From Gallionellaceae bacterium (GTDB lineage: Bacteria; Pseudomonadota; Gammaproteobacteria; Burkholderiales; Gallionellaceae), in assembly GCA_030834965.1 (NCBI GenBank), contig JAUQWW010000049.1:1-64000 (forward strand): a stretch of 64,000 nt of DNA, written 5' to 3'. The notes below the pieces were generated by a model that saw only the letters and a list, made by a program, of their open reading frames with translations, had not been told where the DNA came from and did no database searches. The first letter of the stretch is position 1. Every line of letters starts with the position of its first letter. This document shows positions 16,730-25,543 of the stretch, piece by piece. Both the position numbers and the translations under genes were made by a program.

Positions 16730-18256
16730 ATGACGACCATCCATCAGCAGGATTTCATCGACAGCATTGCTGCCGCGTTACAGTTTATTTCCTATTACCA
16801 CCCCGCAGATTATATCCACGCGCTGGCGGCGGCCTACCAGCGTGAAGAATCGGCTGCGGCCAAGGACGCGATGGCGCAGATTCTGACCAACTCGCGCATG
16901 TGCGCGCAGGGCCATCGCCCCATCTGCCAGGACACCGGCATCGTGGCGGCATTCGTGCGTGTGGGGATGGATGTGCGCTGGGGCAATGCGACGATGGGCG
17001 TAGCCGACATGGTGCATGAAGGCGTGCGCCGCGCCTATCTCGATCGGGATAATGTGCTGCGCGCTTCCGTCGTGAGCGACCCGGCAGGCACGCGCAGGAA
17101 CACGGGCGACAATGCACCTGCGGTGGTGCATTTCGATCTGGTGCCGGGCGACAAGGTGGAAGTGCGCATTGCGGCCAAGGGCGGCGGCTCGGAGAACAAG
17201 ACACGCTTCGCGATGCTGAATCCCGGCGACGATGTGGTGGAGTGGGTAGTGAACCAACTGCCGGGCATGGGCGCGGGCTGGTGCCCCCCCGGGATGCTGG
17301 GTATCGGCATCGGCGGCACGGCGGAGAAGGCAATGCTGCTGGCAAAGGAATCCTTGATGCAGCCTATCGACATGCATGAACTCAAGGCGCGCGGCCCGCA
17401 AAACCGGCTGGAGGAGTTGCGCATCGAGATACACGACAAGGTGAATGCTCTGGGCATAGGCGCGCAGGGCCTGGGTGGACTGACCACGGTGCTCGATGTG
17501 AAGGTGCTGGATTACCCCACCCACGCGGCTTCCAAGCCGATCGCCATGATTCCGAACTGTGCCGCGACGCGGCACGTTCATTTCGAGCTGGATGGCAGCG
17601 GGGTGGCGCAATTTACCCCGCCCAGGCTGGAAGATTACCCCGCGGTGCATTGGCAGCCGGCGGCGGATGCGCGCCGGGTGAACCTCGACGGCGTCACGCG
17701 CGAGGATATCGCGCAGTGGCAGCCGGGCGAAACGCTGCTGCTGTCCGGCAGACTGCTCACGGGGCGCGATGCCGCGCACAAGCGTATTACCGAGATGCTG
17801 GCGCGCGGCGAAAAACTGCCGCATGGCGTGGATTTTACGGGTCGGTTCATATACTACGTCGGGCCGGTCGATCCAGTGCGCGATGAAGTGGTTGGGCCAG
17901 CGGGGCCGACGACGGCGACGCGCATGGATAAGTTTACCGGAACGCTGCTGGCGCAGACCGGGCTGATCGGGATGATAGGCAAGGCTGAGCGCGGCAAGGC
18001 CGCGATCGAGGCGATCAAACAACATGGCGCGGTGTACCTGATCGCGGTGGGCGGCGCTGCCTATCTGGTGGCTCAGGCCATCCGCAGCGCGAAGGTGGTC
18101 GCCTTCGCCGACCTGGGTATGGAAGCGATTTACGAATTCGAGGTGGTGGACATGCCGGTGACCGTGGCGGTGGATGCGAACGGGCGCTCGGTGCACGAAA
18201 CCGGCCCGGCAGAATGGCGCAGCCGCATCAGCGCAATGCCGCTGAAGGCCGAATGA
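16730..18256 (+). CDS. fumA: Fumarate hydratase, class I (iron-sulfur)
   Basis: A 508-aa single-chain class I fumarase with cluster-ligand regions RPICQDTGIVAAF, WCPPGMLGIGIGGTAEKAM and MIPNCAATRHVHFELDG, and a C-terminal beta-like half (GRFIYYVGPVDPVRDEVVGPAGPTTATRM). It interconverts fumarate and malate in the TCA cycle with an oxygen-sensitive [4Fe-4S] cluster. ATG at 16730 is chosen because MTTIHQQDFIDSIAAALQF matches the family start; the ribosome site is weak. fumA versus fumB naming is arbitrary. Confidence 0.94.
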   Translation: MTTIHQQDFIDSIAAALQFISYYHPADYIHALAAAYQREESAAAKDAMAQILTNSRMCAQGHRPICQDTGIVAAFVRVGMDVRWGNATMGVADMVHEGVRRAYLDRDNVLRASVVSDPAGTRRNTGDNAPAVVHFDLVPGDKVEVRIAAKGGGSENKTRFAMLNPGDDVVEWVVNQLPGMGAGWCPPGMLGIGIGGTAEKAMLLAKESLMQPIDMHELKARGPQNRLEELRIEIHDKVNALGIGAQGLGGLTTVLDVKVLDYPTHAASKPIAMIPNCAATRHVHFELDGSGVAQFTPPRLEDYPAVHWQPAADARRVNLDGVTREDIAQWQPGETLLLSGRLLTGRDAAHKRITEMLARGEKLPHGVDFTGRFIYYVGPVDPVRDEVVGPAGPTTATRMDKFTGTLLAQTGLIGMIGKAERGKAAIEAIKQHGAVYLIAVGGAAYLVAQAIRSAKVVAFADLGMEAIYEFEVVDMPVTVAVDANGRSVHETGPAEWRSRISAMPLKAE

Positions 18257-18381
18257 TTAGCTCAACCGGAGGACAAGAACTAAAACATTTCCTTATTTTT
18301 CAGCGCGCAACTTGCTTTGTCAGGAATGGATTGATACTGTCAAAACACAGACAATTTTTCAACTAATAAAAGGGATTAATC

Positions 18382-18777
18382 ATGAATCAGCATCTCATGC
18401 GCATTACCAGCCGCCTGTTGATCGTCACCACGTTGGGGCTCGGCGTGCCCCTTCATTCGGCCCATGCAGGTGTGGTGGCAACGGACAAGGTGGCTATATC
18501 GGTTCAGTCCCAATCCGAACGTGATCGAATCCGCAGCTTCCTCGACCGTGAAGATGTACGCAAGGCACTGCAAAGCCAGGGAATTGATGCCAGTAACGCG
18601 AAGGCCAGAGTGGATGCGCTGACCGACGACGAAGTGCAGCGGCTCGCGGGCCGGCTGGACAATATGCCTGCTGGCGGCGATATCATTGGAGTGTTGTTTC
18701 TCATTTTCATCGTCCTGCTGGTGACGGATATACTGGGCTTTACCAAGGTATACAGCTTTACGCGACCGATCAAGTAA
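18382..18777 (+). CDS. PA2779 family small exported membrane protein
   Basis: A 131-aa protein with a signal peptide (ending SAHAG), a helical middle region (SERDRIRSFLDREDVRKALQSQGI...VDALTDDEVQRLAGRLDNMPAGG) and a C-terminal membrane segment (IIGVLFLIFIVLLVTDILGF). This matches the PA2779-like family, found beside PA2778-type cysteine peptidases. The next gene, 9 bp downstream, is such a peptidase, so the two probably form an operon. The biochemical role is unknown. Confidence 0.8.
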   Translation: MNQHLMRITSRLLIVTTLGLGVPLHSAHAGVVATDKVAISVQSQSERDRIRSFLDREDVRKALQSQGIDASNAKARVDALTDDEVQRLAGRLDNMPAGGDIIGVLFLIFIVLLVTDILGFTKVYSFTRPIK

Positions 18778-18786
18778 ATCCGAACC

Positions 18787-19740
18787 ATGCTTCTGTCAGC
18801 ACTCGCCCGCCTGACCGCGGGCGTTTTCTTTCTGGCCTGGTTGGGCGGCTGTGCGACGCTGCAAACACAGGGCCTGCTCGAGTCCACTAACCCGACGCAG
18901 CTGCCGCCGCGGGTTGAGCTGGACAAGGTGAAGTTTTATCCGCAGGAAACCCACCAGTGCGGCCCTGCATCTCTGGCCATGGTGCTGGATGCAGCTGGCA
19001 TCAAAGTGACGCCTCAAGAGTTGGCAAAGCAAGTGTATTTGCCCAGCCGTGAAGGTAGCCTGCAGGTGGAAATGCTCGCTGCGGCACGGCGTAACGGCAT
19101 GCTTGCCTATGAGCTGGCGCCGAAGCTGGAAGATCTGCTGACAGAAGTCGCTGCCGGTACGCCGGTAATTGTGCTGCAAAATCTTGCGCTGAGCTGGTAT
19201 CCGTTATGGCATTACGCAGTCGTCGTTGGCTACGATCTTCAGCGCGGGGAAATTATTTTGCGCTCCGGCCTGGAACGGCGACAGGTGATGGCGCTCTCAA
19301 CTTTCGAACGTACTTGGGAGCGCGCCGGATACTGGGCCATGCTTGCATCGCCGCCGGGCCGGATGCCGCAAACTGCGAGCGAAGTCTCATACGTTGGCGC
19401 TGCAATGGCATTGGAAAAGTCGGGACAGCCGGGACGCGCAGCGTCAGCCTACGAGGCCGCGCTCAAGCGCTGGCCGCGCAATCTCGCCGCGCGCATCGGC
19501 CTGGGCAATGCGGCCTACGCCATGAGTGACTTGCGGCGCGCCGAAGAAGCCTACCGGCAGGCAACGCTGGATCATCCGGATTCAGCCGTTGCCTTCAACA
19601 ACCTCGCCCAAACGCTGGCCGACCAGAAGCGCTTTTTCGAGGCGCTGGTCGCGGCGAATCAGGCAGTCAGCCTGGATAGAACGCAACAGGCGGACATAAG
19701 GGATACTTTGGAGCAGATCAAAAAGAAGATGCTGAAATAG
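18787..19740 (+). CDS. PA2778 family C39-like cysteine peptidase with TPR repeats
   Basis: A 317-aa predicted lipoprotein (lipobox LGGC at about residue 20) with a papain-like C39 domain: HQCGPASLAMVLDAAG holds the catalytic Cys, and PLWHYAVVVGYD holds the His. A C-terminal TPR region (about 205-315) contains GRAASAYEAALKRWPRNLAARIGLGNAAY and a second repeat. C39-type domains cleave leader peptides or bind peptides. The partner and substrate are unknown. It follows the PA2779-like gene closely. Confidence 0.84.
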   Translation: MLLSALARLTAGVFFLAWLGGCATLQTQGLLESTNPTQLPPRVELDKVKFYPQETHQCGPASLAMVLDAAGIKVTPQELAKQVYLPSREGSLQVEMLAAARRNGMLAYELAPKLEDLLTEVAAGTPVIVLQNLALSWYPLWHYAVVVGYDLQRGEIILRSGLERRQVMALSTFERTWERAGYWAMLASPPGRMPQTASEVSYVGAAMALEKSGQPGRAASAYEAALKRWPRNLAARIGLGNAAYAMSDLRRAEEAYRQATLDHPDSAVAFNNLAQTLADQKRFFEALVAANQAVSLDRTQQADIRDTLEQIKKKMLK

Positions 19741-19880
19741 CCCTTGCACGTGGCAATCTGAATGCGCCCTTCCTATGCGGAGTCACGATGCAACCCTCCG
19801 CTCATCACCGAACATGGATTTTGCCGGACGATTCGTCTATCATGCCGGGCTCGTGTACGCATTTACAGATTTTACGAATT

Positions 19881-19978
19881 GGCGGGCCTCCCCGCATTGC
19901 AGGGTAGTGAACCTGGTCAGGTCCGGAAGGAAGCAGCCACAGCTACTTACTGTAAGTGCCGGGGGTAAGGCTCGCCTC
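19881..19978 (+). ncRNA. ffs: Signal recognition particle RNA (4.5S, small bacterial)
   Basis: The conserved SRP apical domain GGTCAGGTCCGGAAGGAAGC is present at 19915-19934, followed by AGCCACAGC and GTGCCGGG. The ends pair as GGCGGGC (19882 region) with GCTCGCC (19971 region), giving a hairpin of about 98 nt. It binds Ffh for co-translational targeting. Its place just upstream of dnaX is common in beta- and gammaproteobacteria. Exact ends are estimated from the pairing. Confidence 0.93.
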
Positions 19979-20079
19979 CTTTTGAAGACGGGTAGTGACA
20001 GTCTGGATACGCGACTTTTCACTGCCCTGTTAGCAGGTCAAATGCATTTTTCTCGTCATCAATTGAGGTTAGTCAAAAC

Positions 20080-21699
20080 TTGTCAGCAACTTCCGTTCTA
20101 GCGCGTAAATGGCGGCCCAGGAGCTTCGCCCAGCTGGCGGGGCAGGGGCATGTCGTGCAGGCCTTGAGCAATGCGCTGACGCAGAACCGTTTGCATCATG
20201 CCTACCTGTTCACCGGCACGCGCGGTGTGGGCAAGACCACCATCGCCCGCATTTTTGCCAAGTCGTTGAACTGCATCAACGGTATTACTGCTACGCCGTG
20301 CGGTGTTTGCAGCGCCTGCACTGAAATCGACAGCGGGCGCTTTGTCGATCTCATCGAGCTGGATGCGGCATCCAACACCCAGGTGGACAACATGCGCGAG
20401 CTGCTGGAAGGCGCGCTGTATGCGCCGACCAGCGGACGTTTCAAGGTTTATATCATCGACGAAGTGCACATGCTGTCGAAGTCGGCGTTCAACGCCATGC
20501 TGAAGACGCTGGAAGAGCCGCCCGCGCACGTCAAGTTCATTCTCGCCACCACCGACCCGCAGAAAATCCCGGTCACCGTGCTGTCACGCTGTTTGCAATT
20601 CAACCTGAAACAGTTGCCTCCTGCGCTGATCCACACGCATTTGCAGTATGTACTGGAGCAGGAAAACATTCCCTTTGAAGCGGGTGCGCTGGTGCTGCTG
20701 TCGCGTGCGGCGCAGGGCAGCATGCGCGATGCGCTGAGCCTGCTCGACCAGGCCATCGCCTATTCCGATTCCAGGGTGGACGAGGCAACAGTACGCAACA
20801 TGCTGGGTGCGATCGACCAGAGCTATTTGTATGATCTGCTGCAATCCCTGCGGGCGCAGGACGGAGCGGGGCTGCTGCGCATTGCCGATGAAATGGCCAG
20901 CCGCAGCCTGGCGTTCGATGCCGCGTTGCAGGACCTGGCAACCCTGCTGCATCGCATCGCATTGGCGCAGACCGTGCCGCAGGCCATCGCCGAAGACGAG
21001 CCGGAGCGCGTGCGCCTGCTGGAACTTGCACAGAATTTCAGTGCCGAAGAAATCCAGTTGATCTACCAGATCGCCATACACGGACGCAACGAGATCGACC
21101 TCGCACCCGATGAATATGCCGGGTTCACCATGACGCTGCTGCGCATGCTGGCCTTCACCCCGGCCGGCGCGCAGGCTATGCCAGAGCGGCCCGCACCCGC
21201 GATTTTGTCCGCGCCGCCGGCATCCTATGCTGCCGCGATACCCGTTGCGAAGCCGCAACAGCAAGCAGAGCCAGTTGAGGCTGTTGCCCAGGCTGCACAG
21301 CCGTTAGCGTCATCTTCCGTACAGCTCGATTGGGGTGTGCTGCTGGCCCAGTTGAGTGTGCAGGGCATGGCGCGCGAGCTGGCCAAACATTGCACGTTGG
21401 AAAGTTTTGCCGATGGGCGCCTGGCTTTGAATCTGGCGCCGCAGCACAAGCATTTGCTGAGCAACAAAATGGCGCAGGAAAAGTTACAGGCTGCGCTCAC
21501 CGATTATTTTGCGCAGCCGGTACGGCTGGTGGTCACGCCGGGCGTAGCCAGTGCAGCCACGCCTGCCGCGATCGAGCAGCAGGAGAAACAGACGCGCCAG
21601 CAGCAGGCGGTGGACGCCATTACGCAAGACCCGTTCGTGCGCGATGCCCAGGCGCAACTGGGTGCGCAGCTGATCGAAGAGTCAATCAGACCAGTTTAG
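20080..21699 (+). CDS. dnaX: DNA polymerase III subunit gamma/tau
   Basis: A 539-aa clamp-loader ATPase with VLARKWRPRSFAQLAGQ, Walker A GTRGVGKTT, a zinc module (CxxCxxC in PCGVCSACTE), Walker B IIDEVHM and the SRC sensor in VLSRCLQF. The C-terminal part has the tau-like linker and domain V (about 415-539). The family start lies just before VLARKW, and the only sensible codon there is TTG at 20080 with GAGG 11 bases upstream. No obvious A-rich slippery site was noticed, so gamma formation is not claimed. It begins the dnaX-ybaB-recR operon. Confidence 0.94.
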   Translation: MSATSVLARKWRPRSFAQLAGQGHVVQALSNALTQNRLHHAYLFTGTRGVGKTTIARIFAKSLNCINGITATPCGVCSACTEIDSGRFVDLIELDAASNTQVDNMRELLEGALYAPTSGRFKVYIIDEVHMLSKSAFNAMLKTLEEPPAHVKFILATTDPQKIPVTVLSRCLQFNLKQLPPALIHTHLQYVLEQENIPFEAGALVLLSRAAQGSMRDALSLLDQAIAYSDSRVDEATVRNMLGAIDQSYLYDLLQSLRAQDGAGLLRIADEMASRSLAFDAALQDLATLLHRIALAQTVPQAIAEDEPERVRLLELAQNFSAEEIQLIYQIAIHGRNEIDLAPDEYAGFTMTLLRMLAFTPAGAQAMPERPAPAILSAPPASYAAAIPVAKPQQQAEPVEAVAQAAQPLASSSVQLDWGVLLAQLSVQGMARELAKHCTLESFADGRLALNLAPQHKHLLSNKMAQEKLQAALTDYFAQPVRLVVTPGVASAATPAAIEQQEKQTRQQQAVDAITQDPFVRDAQAQLGAQLIEESIRPV

Positions 21700-21720
21700 T
21701 TGTCTTAGGAGGAAGCAAAC

Positions 21721-22047
21721 ATGATGAAAGGCGGATTGGGCGGGCTGATGAAACAGGCCCAGCAGATGCAGGCAAACATGAAGAAGGCGCAGGCCGAACT
21801 GGACACCGTCGAGGTGGAAGGCCAGGCCGGCTCAGGCTTGGTGAAGGTCGTCATGACTTGCGGTCACGAGGTGCGCCGTGTGTCGCTGGACGATAGCCTG
21901 TTGTCCGACGACAAGGAAATGCTGGAAGACCTGATCGCGGCGGCCATGAATGATGCGGTGAAACAGGCTGCCGCCGTGACCAAGCAAAGAATGAGCGGCT
22001 TTACGGCAGGGATGAATTTGCCGCCCGGCATGAATCTGCCGTTTTGA
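21721..22047 (+). CDS. ybaB: Nucleoid-associated protein YbaB/EbfC
   Basis: A 108-aa protein opening [22 protein letters not shown] with the YbaB core [23 protein letters not shown] and a [11 protein letters not shown] tail. It is a small dimeric DNA-binding nucleoid protein. AGGAGG precedes the ATG, and it lies 21 bp after dnaX and before recR in the classic dnaX-ybaB-recR order. Confidence 0.95.
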   Translation: MMKGGLGGLMKQAQQMQANMKKAQAELDTVEVEGQAGSGLVKVVMTCGHEVRRVSLDDSLLSDDKEMLEDLIAAAMNDAVKQAAAVTKQRMSGFTAGMNLPPGMNLPF

Positions 22048-22080
22048 CCGGTGAGCCAAAAACCTTCTTGCTCCAGAGAT

Positions 22081-22126
22081 CACAGAGTACACAGAGAAAA
22101 TCAACGCCCAATACTCTCTGTGCTGT
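22081..22126. repeat. Inverted CACAGAG-type intergenic repeat
   Basis: CACAGAGTACACAGAGAAAA at 22081-22100 faces ATACTCTCTGTGCTGT at 22111-22126, forming an imperfect stem in the ybaB-recR spacer. Similar 'cacagag' dyads are widespread intergenic repeats in proteobacteria. It may also weaken transcription between the two genes. Confidence 0.6.
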
Positions 22127-22151
22127 CCATGACCGATTTATTTGAGTTGAA

Positions 22152-22751
22152 ATGAATACCCCCTCTAGCCTGGAGGACCTGATCGCTGCGTTGCGCTGTC
22201 TGCCCGGTGTAGGGCCAAAATCCGCACAGCGCATGGCTTACCACTTGCTGCAGCGCGACAGGACGGGCGCACTGCGGCTGGCGCAGGCGCTCGGGCATGC
22301 GGTGGAAAGCATCCACCATTGCGCCAAGTGCAATAATTTTTCCGAAGAAGAAGTGTGTGCCTTGTGCCGTTCTTCGCGGCGCGACCCGAGCCTGCTGTGC
22401 GTGGTGGAGATGCCGGCGGACTTGCTGATGATGGAGCAGGCGCAATGTTATCGCGGCATGTATTTCGTGCTGATGGGCAGGTTGTCTCCGCTGGACGGCA
22501 TCGGCGCGCGCGAGCTGCATCTCGAGCGGCTGATCAGGCGTGCGCAGGAGCAGCCGTGCGAGGTGATACTCGCCACCAATTTTACGGTGGAAGGCGATGC
22601 GACGGCGCATTACATTGCCACTCTGCTGTGCGCACAGGGTATCAAGGTGTCGCGCATCGCGCGTGGTTTGCCAGTGGGCGGAGAATTGGAGCATGTGGAT
22701 AGCGGCACACTGGCGCAAGCCGTGCTGGAACGGCGCGAGGTGACGGGATGA
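22152..22751 (+). CDS. recR: Recombination mediator RecR
   Basis: A 199-aa protein with an N-terminal HhH region ([20 protein letters not shown]), the zinc finger C-x2-C...C-x2-C ([16 protein letters not shown]), a Toprim domain ([16 protein letters not shown]) and a Walker-B-like tail ([18 protein letters not shown]). RecR works with RecO, encoded at 37884-38609, to load RecA on gapped DNA. Confidence 0.96.
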   Translation: MNTPSSLEDLIAALRCLPGVGPKSAQRMAYHLLQRDRTGALRLAQALGHAVESIHHCAKCNNFSEEEVCALCRSSRRDPSLLCVVEMPADLLMMEQAQCYRGMYFVLMGRLSPLDGIGARELHLERLIRRAQEQPCEVILATNFTVEGDATAHYIATLLCAQGIKVSRIARGLPVGGELEHVDSGTLAQAVLERREVTG

Positions 22752-23752
22752 GCAAACAGGAAGAAGAGCAGACGCCGCAAGAGCAACAAGGCGAACGCCT
22801 GCAAAAAGTGCTGGCTCAGGCTGGCGTCGGGTCCCGTCGCGAGATGGAGGAATGGATTTCCGCCGGGCGCGTGACGGTGAACGGGGACGCGGCGACGCTG
22901 GGCATGCGCGTGCACGAAGGGGACGTGGTGCGCGTGGATCGCCGCACCATACGCGTTGAGGCACCGGGCAGCAGCCTGCCGCGTGTCTTGCTGTACCACA
23001 AGCAGGAGGGCGAAATCGTCAGCCGCGACGACCCCGAGCAGCGCGCCAGCGTGTTCGACAAGCTGCCCAAGGTGCGCGGGCAGAAATGGATCGCCATCGG
23101 GCGGCTGGATTTCAATACCAGCGGCCTGCTGATTTTTACCACCTCGGGCGACTTGGCCAACCGCCTGATGCATCCGCGCTTCGAGATAGAGCGCGAATAT
23201 GCGGTGCGCGTGCAGGGCAGCATGACCGAGGAACAGATGCGGCAGATGCTGAAGGAAGGTATCACGCTGGACGATGGGCCGGTTAAATTTGAGAAGCTTC
23301 TGGACGAAGGCGGCGAAGGCTACAACCACTGGTATCGCCTGGTGCTGAAGGAAGGACGTAACCGCGTCGTGCGCCGCACCTTCGAGGCGCTGGGACTGCC
23401 GGTGAGCCGGTTGATGCGGGTGCGTTTCGGTATCGTCCACTTGCCGCCGCGCCTGAAGCGCGGCATGCTGGCGGAGCTTGGGGTGGGCGAGGTGACCGCG
23501 ATGCTGAATTGGGTAGGGATGGAAGCACCGCCTGCTGTACAGCAGTCAGCACCGCGCAAGGCTGATGAGCGGCTGGCGCGCGGCCAAGTTGCAAAGTCAA
23601 AGCGCGATGACAAGGCGAGGAGACCCGACAGATCCGTGGCCACGGAAGGACCAAGCGCAAAGGGTAGGCAGAAGCATGTTCCCGCCGTGCCGCGCAGCAA
23701 GTCAGGCCCAGCTCACGGCGTCCCACGCAGAAAGCCCAAAGCGGGCGCATAA
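22748..23752 (+). CDS. rluB: 23S rRNA pseudouridine synthase RluB
   Basis: A 334-aa protein with an N-terminal S4 domain ([22 protein letters not shown]), the catalytic [14 protein letters not shown] motif with its Asp, and a long basic, low-complexity tail (about 262-334, rich in K, R, P, S). It modifies helix 89 uridine of 23S rRNA (position 2605 in E. coli) by family assignment. The ATG overlaps the recR stop as ATGA. RluB rather than RluE/F is inferred from length and tail. Confidence 0.9.
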   Translation: MSKQEEEQTPQEQQGERLQKVLAQAGVGSRREMEEWISAGRVTVNGDAATLGMRVHEGDVVRVDRRTIRVEAPGSSLPRVLLYHKQEGEIVSRDDPEQRASVFDKLPKVRGQKWIAIGRLDFNTSGLLIFTTSGDLANRLMHPRFEIEREYAVRVQGSMTEEQMRQMLKEGITLDDGPVKFEKLLDEGGEGYNHWYRLVLKEGRNRVVRRTFEALGLPVSRLMRVRFGIVHLPPRLKRGMLAELGVGEVTAMLNWVGMEAPPAVQQSAPRKADERLARGQVAKSKRDDKARRPDRSVATEGPSAKGRQKHVPAVPRSKSGPAHGVPRRKPKAGA

Positions 23753-23868
23753 CCATGGTACGAGCATGGGTTTAATGGCGCAAGTTCCGTGCCCGGTGCT
23801 GCGCTGGAGCAAGAAAAGATTAACCAATAGCGCTACAATGTTCGCGGCATAACATCTGATAGGATCGA

Positions 23869-25089
23869 ATGGAAAAGCAGGGCAATAAACCCATAATGTG
23901 CAGCGTGCTGTTCATGGACATTGTGGAGTATTCCCGGAAGCAGGTTTCTGCGCAGATTGCTTTGAAAGAAGGCTTTAATGCCATTTTGTCCAATGCGATC
24001 AGCGATGTGCCCGCCAGCGACCGCATTATCCTGGATACGGGCGATGGTGCGGCAATCTGCTTCTTGGGAGACGCTGATAATGCGCTCAAGGTGGCATTGC
24101 TGCTGCGCAAGGGCCTGCAAAGCGAAGCTGCGCACACTGATCCTCCGTTGCAGGTACGCCTGGGCATCAACTATGGCCCGGTGTGCCTGGTCAAGAACAT
24201 CAATGAGCAGCCCAATATTGTCGGTGATGGCATCAACGTAGCCCGGCGGGTGATGGGGTTTGCGAAGCCTGGGCAGATGCTGGCTTCGCGTTCCTATTAT
24301 GATGCGGTGTCGCGCCTGACACAGAAATATGCTGGCATGTTTCGACACGAAGGTTCGCGCACGGATAGGCACGTGCGTGAACATGAGCTATATGCAATTG
24401 CTCCCCCTGGCGAATCGACCATAACGCAACTGGGCCCGGTGCACGGTTACGCGGCAGCGGGGAAGACGGATGCGGCACGCCGTGATTCGTTGCAACTGCG
24501 CGCGCTGTATGTGGGGGTGATCACTGCACTGCTGATCTTTGTGCTATTCAAGGTTAATCTCCCAGACGAACAGAGTGTCCCGGTACAAGCGCCGCCGGTG
24601 GCGGAAGTGCAGGGTCAGTTGGCCGCGTCACAAACTGCTGCTATAGATGCCGGCATGCCGCTCAAAATGAGCGAGCCGATCGCCGAGCAGACGCCGGGAG
24701 CGCCGCAGCATCCTGTGACGGGCGCACAACAAGGTGTGCGGCCCGCTCAGGATGCGCCCGGAAGTACTCCTGCCGGGCAGAAAAGCATGCCTGCCCACCC
24801 TGAGGTGTCGAAGGAGAATGGACTGCCGCACGCGCCCGGCCCCATCCCTGGGGAACTCGTTGTGGCCGGGCAAGGTACCATGGCGACCGTGGGTATTGCT
24901 GTCACGCCTTGGGGGGAGGTTTATCTGGATGGTAGAATGCGCGGCGTCAGCCCCCCCTTGGTTGAACTGCAGGTGGCGCCGGGAAAACACAAAATCGAGA
25001 TTCGCAACATGGCCTTTCCGGCCTATACACAGAGCATCCAGGTCAAGGCAGGCGAAAAAATAAAGATCAGGCACAAGTTCGCTAATTGA
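23869..25089 (+). CDS. Class III adenylate/guanylate cyclase-like protein with PEGA domain
   Basis: A 406-aa protein with an N-terminal class III cyclase homology domain (about residues 8-180: VLFMDIVEYSRK metal-binding Asp, DTGDGAAICF, RLGINYGPVCLV, VGDGINVARRV), one membrane helix (about 211-226, LYVGVITALLIFVLFK), a Pro/Ala-rich linker and a C-terminal PEGA domain (GEVYLDGRMRGVSPPLVELQVAPGKHKIEIR). The cyclase domain is cytoplasmic, the PEGA end probably periplasmic. Catalytic activity is uncertain. It is followed by a TPR lipoprotein and a Ser/Thr kinase, forming a likely signalling operon. Confidence 0.85.
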   Translation: MEKQGNKPIMCSVLFMDIVEYSRKQVSAQIALKEGFNAILSNAISDVPASDRIILDTGDGAAICFLGDADNALKVALLLRKGLQSEAAHTDPPLQVRLGINYGPVCLVKNINEQPNIVGDGINVARRVMGFAKPGQMLASRSYYDAVSRLTQKYAGMFRHEGSRTDRHVREHELYAIAPPGESTITQLGPVHGYAAAGKTDAARRDSLQLRALYVGVITALLIFVLFKVNLPDEQSVPVQAPPVAEVQGQLAASQTAAIDAGMPLKMSEPIAEQTPGAPQHPVTGAQQGVRPAQDAPGSTPAGQKSMPAHPEVSKENGLPHAPGPIPGELVVAGQGTMATVGIAVTPWGEVYLDGRMRGVSPPLVELQVAPGKHKIEIRNMAFPAYTQSIQVKAGEKIKIRHKFAN

Positions 25090-25130
25090 GGAACCTCATC
25101 AGAGCTTCCCTAACTGAACGGGAGTTTAAT

Positions 25131-25526
25131 ATGTCGAGTGTTCGCACGATGCTGATTGCCGCAATGGCCGCATTTTTGTTGAATGCTTGCGCTGGAGCGG
25201 GCACCGGTGGCAGATTGCTCCAGACAGGCCATGCCGAACAAAAGCTTTCCAGCGGCGTGAAATATTATGAAGAGGGCGATTACAAGTCCTCCGCAGAGGC
25301 ATTGCAGAACGCACTGGATGCAGGCTTGAAAAATAAGAGCGACCAGGTATCGGCACACAAGTATCTGGCCTTCATTCATTGCGTTTCCAAGCGCGAGAAA
25401 CAGTGCCGGGACGCATTCAGGAATGCACTCCAGATCGACCCGGGATTTGAACTGAAGACCGAGGAAGCCGGCCATCCCGTGTGGGGGCCGGTATTTCGCA
25501 GCGTGAAGGCTCTGTCCACCAACTAA
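25131..25526 (+). CDS. TssQ-like TPR lipoprotein
   Basis: A 131-aa lipoprotein with lipobox LNAC (about residue 20) and a TPR-like body (SSGVKYYEEGDYKSSAEALQNALDAGL..., then CVSKREKQCRDAFRNALQIDPGF and EAGHPVWGPVFRSVK). The pattern matches what is known of TssQ family lipoproteins associated with type VI secretion in betaproteobacteria. No T6SS core gene is in the window, so the role is open. ATG at 25131 follows CGGGAGTTTAAT. Confidence 0.72.
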   Translation: MSSVRTMLIAAMAAFLLNACAGAGTGGRLLQTGHAEQKLSSGVKYYEEGDYKSSAEALQNALDAGLKNKSDQVSAHKYLAFIHCVSKREKQCRDAFRNALQIDPGFELKTEEAGHPVWGPVFRSVKALSTN

Positions 25527-25543
25527 TTTTTATCAGCGATGCC

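Noticed and set aside
16778-18196. 472-codon minus-strand frame opposite fumarase
   Set aside because: A shadow of the class I fumarase; composition (His, Arg, Ala) shows no protein family.
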